Assembly: GCA_047627915.1 (NCBI GenBank)
Contig: JBLHTZ010000057.1
Coordinates: forward strand, 1-15,022
Source of the DNA: NORP294 sp047627915
GTDB lineage: Bacteria; Bacteroidota; Bacteroidia; Flavobacteriales_E; Vicingaceae
Length of the DNA stretch: 15,022 nucleotides
Direction of reading: 5' to 3'
Under the pieces are notes generated by a model. That model was not told the DNA's origin. It searched no databases and worked only from the letters and a program-made list of their open reading frames with translations. This document shows positions 14,996-15,022 of this stretch, in pieces. The position numbers were made by a program, and so were the translations under genes. Each line of letters begins with the position of its first letter. The stretch's first letter is position 1.

Positions 14996-15022
14996 ACTAT
15001 TTGTTTTTAATTATGAAGCAAA

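Overview
The window reads as a low-GC chromosomal segment of a member of the Bacteroidota, most likely the Flavobacteriales. Most start codons lack a Shine-Dalgarno (SD) sequence. Several upstream regions carry a TAnnTTTG-like -7 promoter box. Many genes encode Bacteroidota-style lipoproteins and short secreted proteins, and the ribosomal proteins and decarboxylase fragment look flavobacterial. No tRNA, rRNA, CRISPR array, insertion sequence or prophage was seen.

Layout. Positions 1-174 (minus) hold the N-terminus of a biosynthetic-type arginine decarboxylase. Positions 175-912 look empty, but in-frame reading of the minus strand reveals the decayed N-terminal half of a GT87/DUF2029-type membrane mannosyltransferase with two internal stops (383-892). 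A terminator at 913-951 closes the translation operon thrS-infC-rpmI-rplT (982-4156, minus). In that operon infC almost certainly starts at an AUA codon behind the only strong SD in the window. Positions 4207-6535 (minus) carry a terminator, a glutamate-rich lipoprotein and a small secreted protein (probably co-transcribed), then an M48 metalloprotease lipoprotein with a 20-bp tandem duplication just upstream. Positions 6683-10406 (minus) form a three-gene envelope operon: a TPR-like periplasmic protein with an acidic tail, a DUF6702 protein whose start overlaps that tail, and an M1 metallopeptidase, ending at a strong hairpin.

On the plus strand, 10507-11034 encodes a small two-helix membrane protein. 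Positions 11222-13250 encode an overlapping pair: an outer-membrane beta-barrel protein with an extra C-terminal domain, and a lipoprotein that ends in a recognisably homologous domain. This pair is the best candidate for an undescribed system. The last genes (minus) are a DHFR/RibD-fold reductase and a zinc-less MDR quinone-oxidoreductase-like protein, both ordinary accessory metabolic enzymes.

Overall, a conserved translation operon is flanked by envelope biogenesis and proteolysis genes: three lipoproteins, two metallopeptidases, a barrel, and several conserved secreted proteins of unknown role. All functions are read from sequence motifs only; no database search was run.
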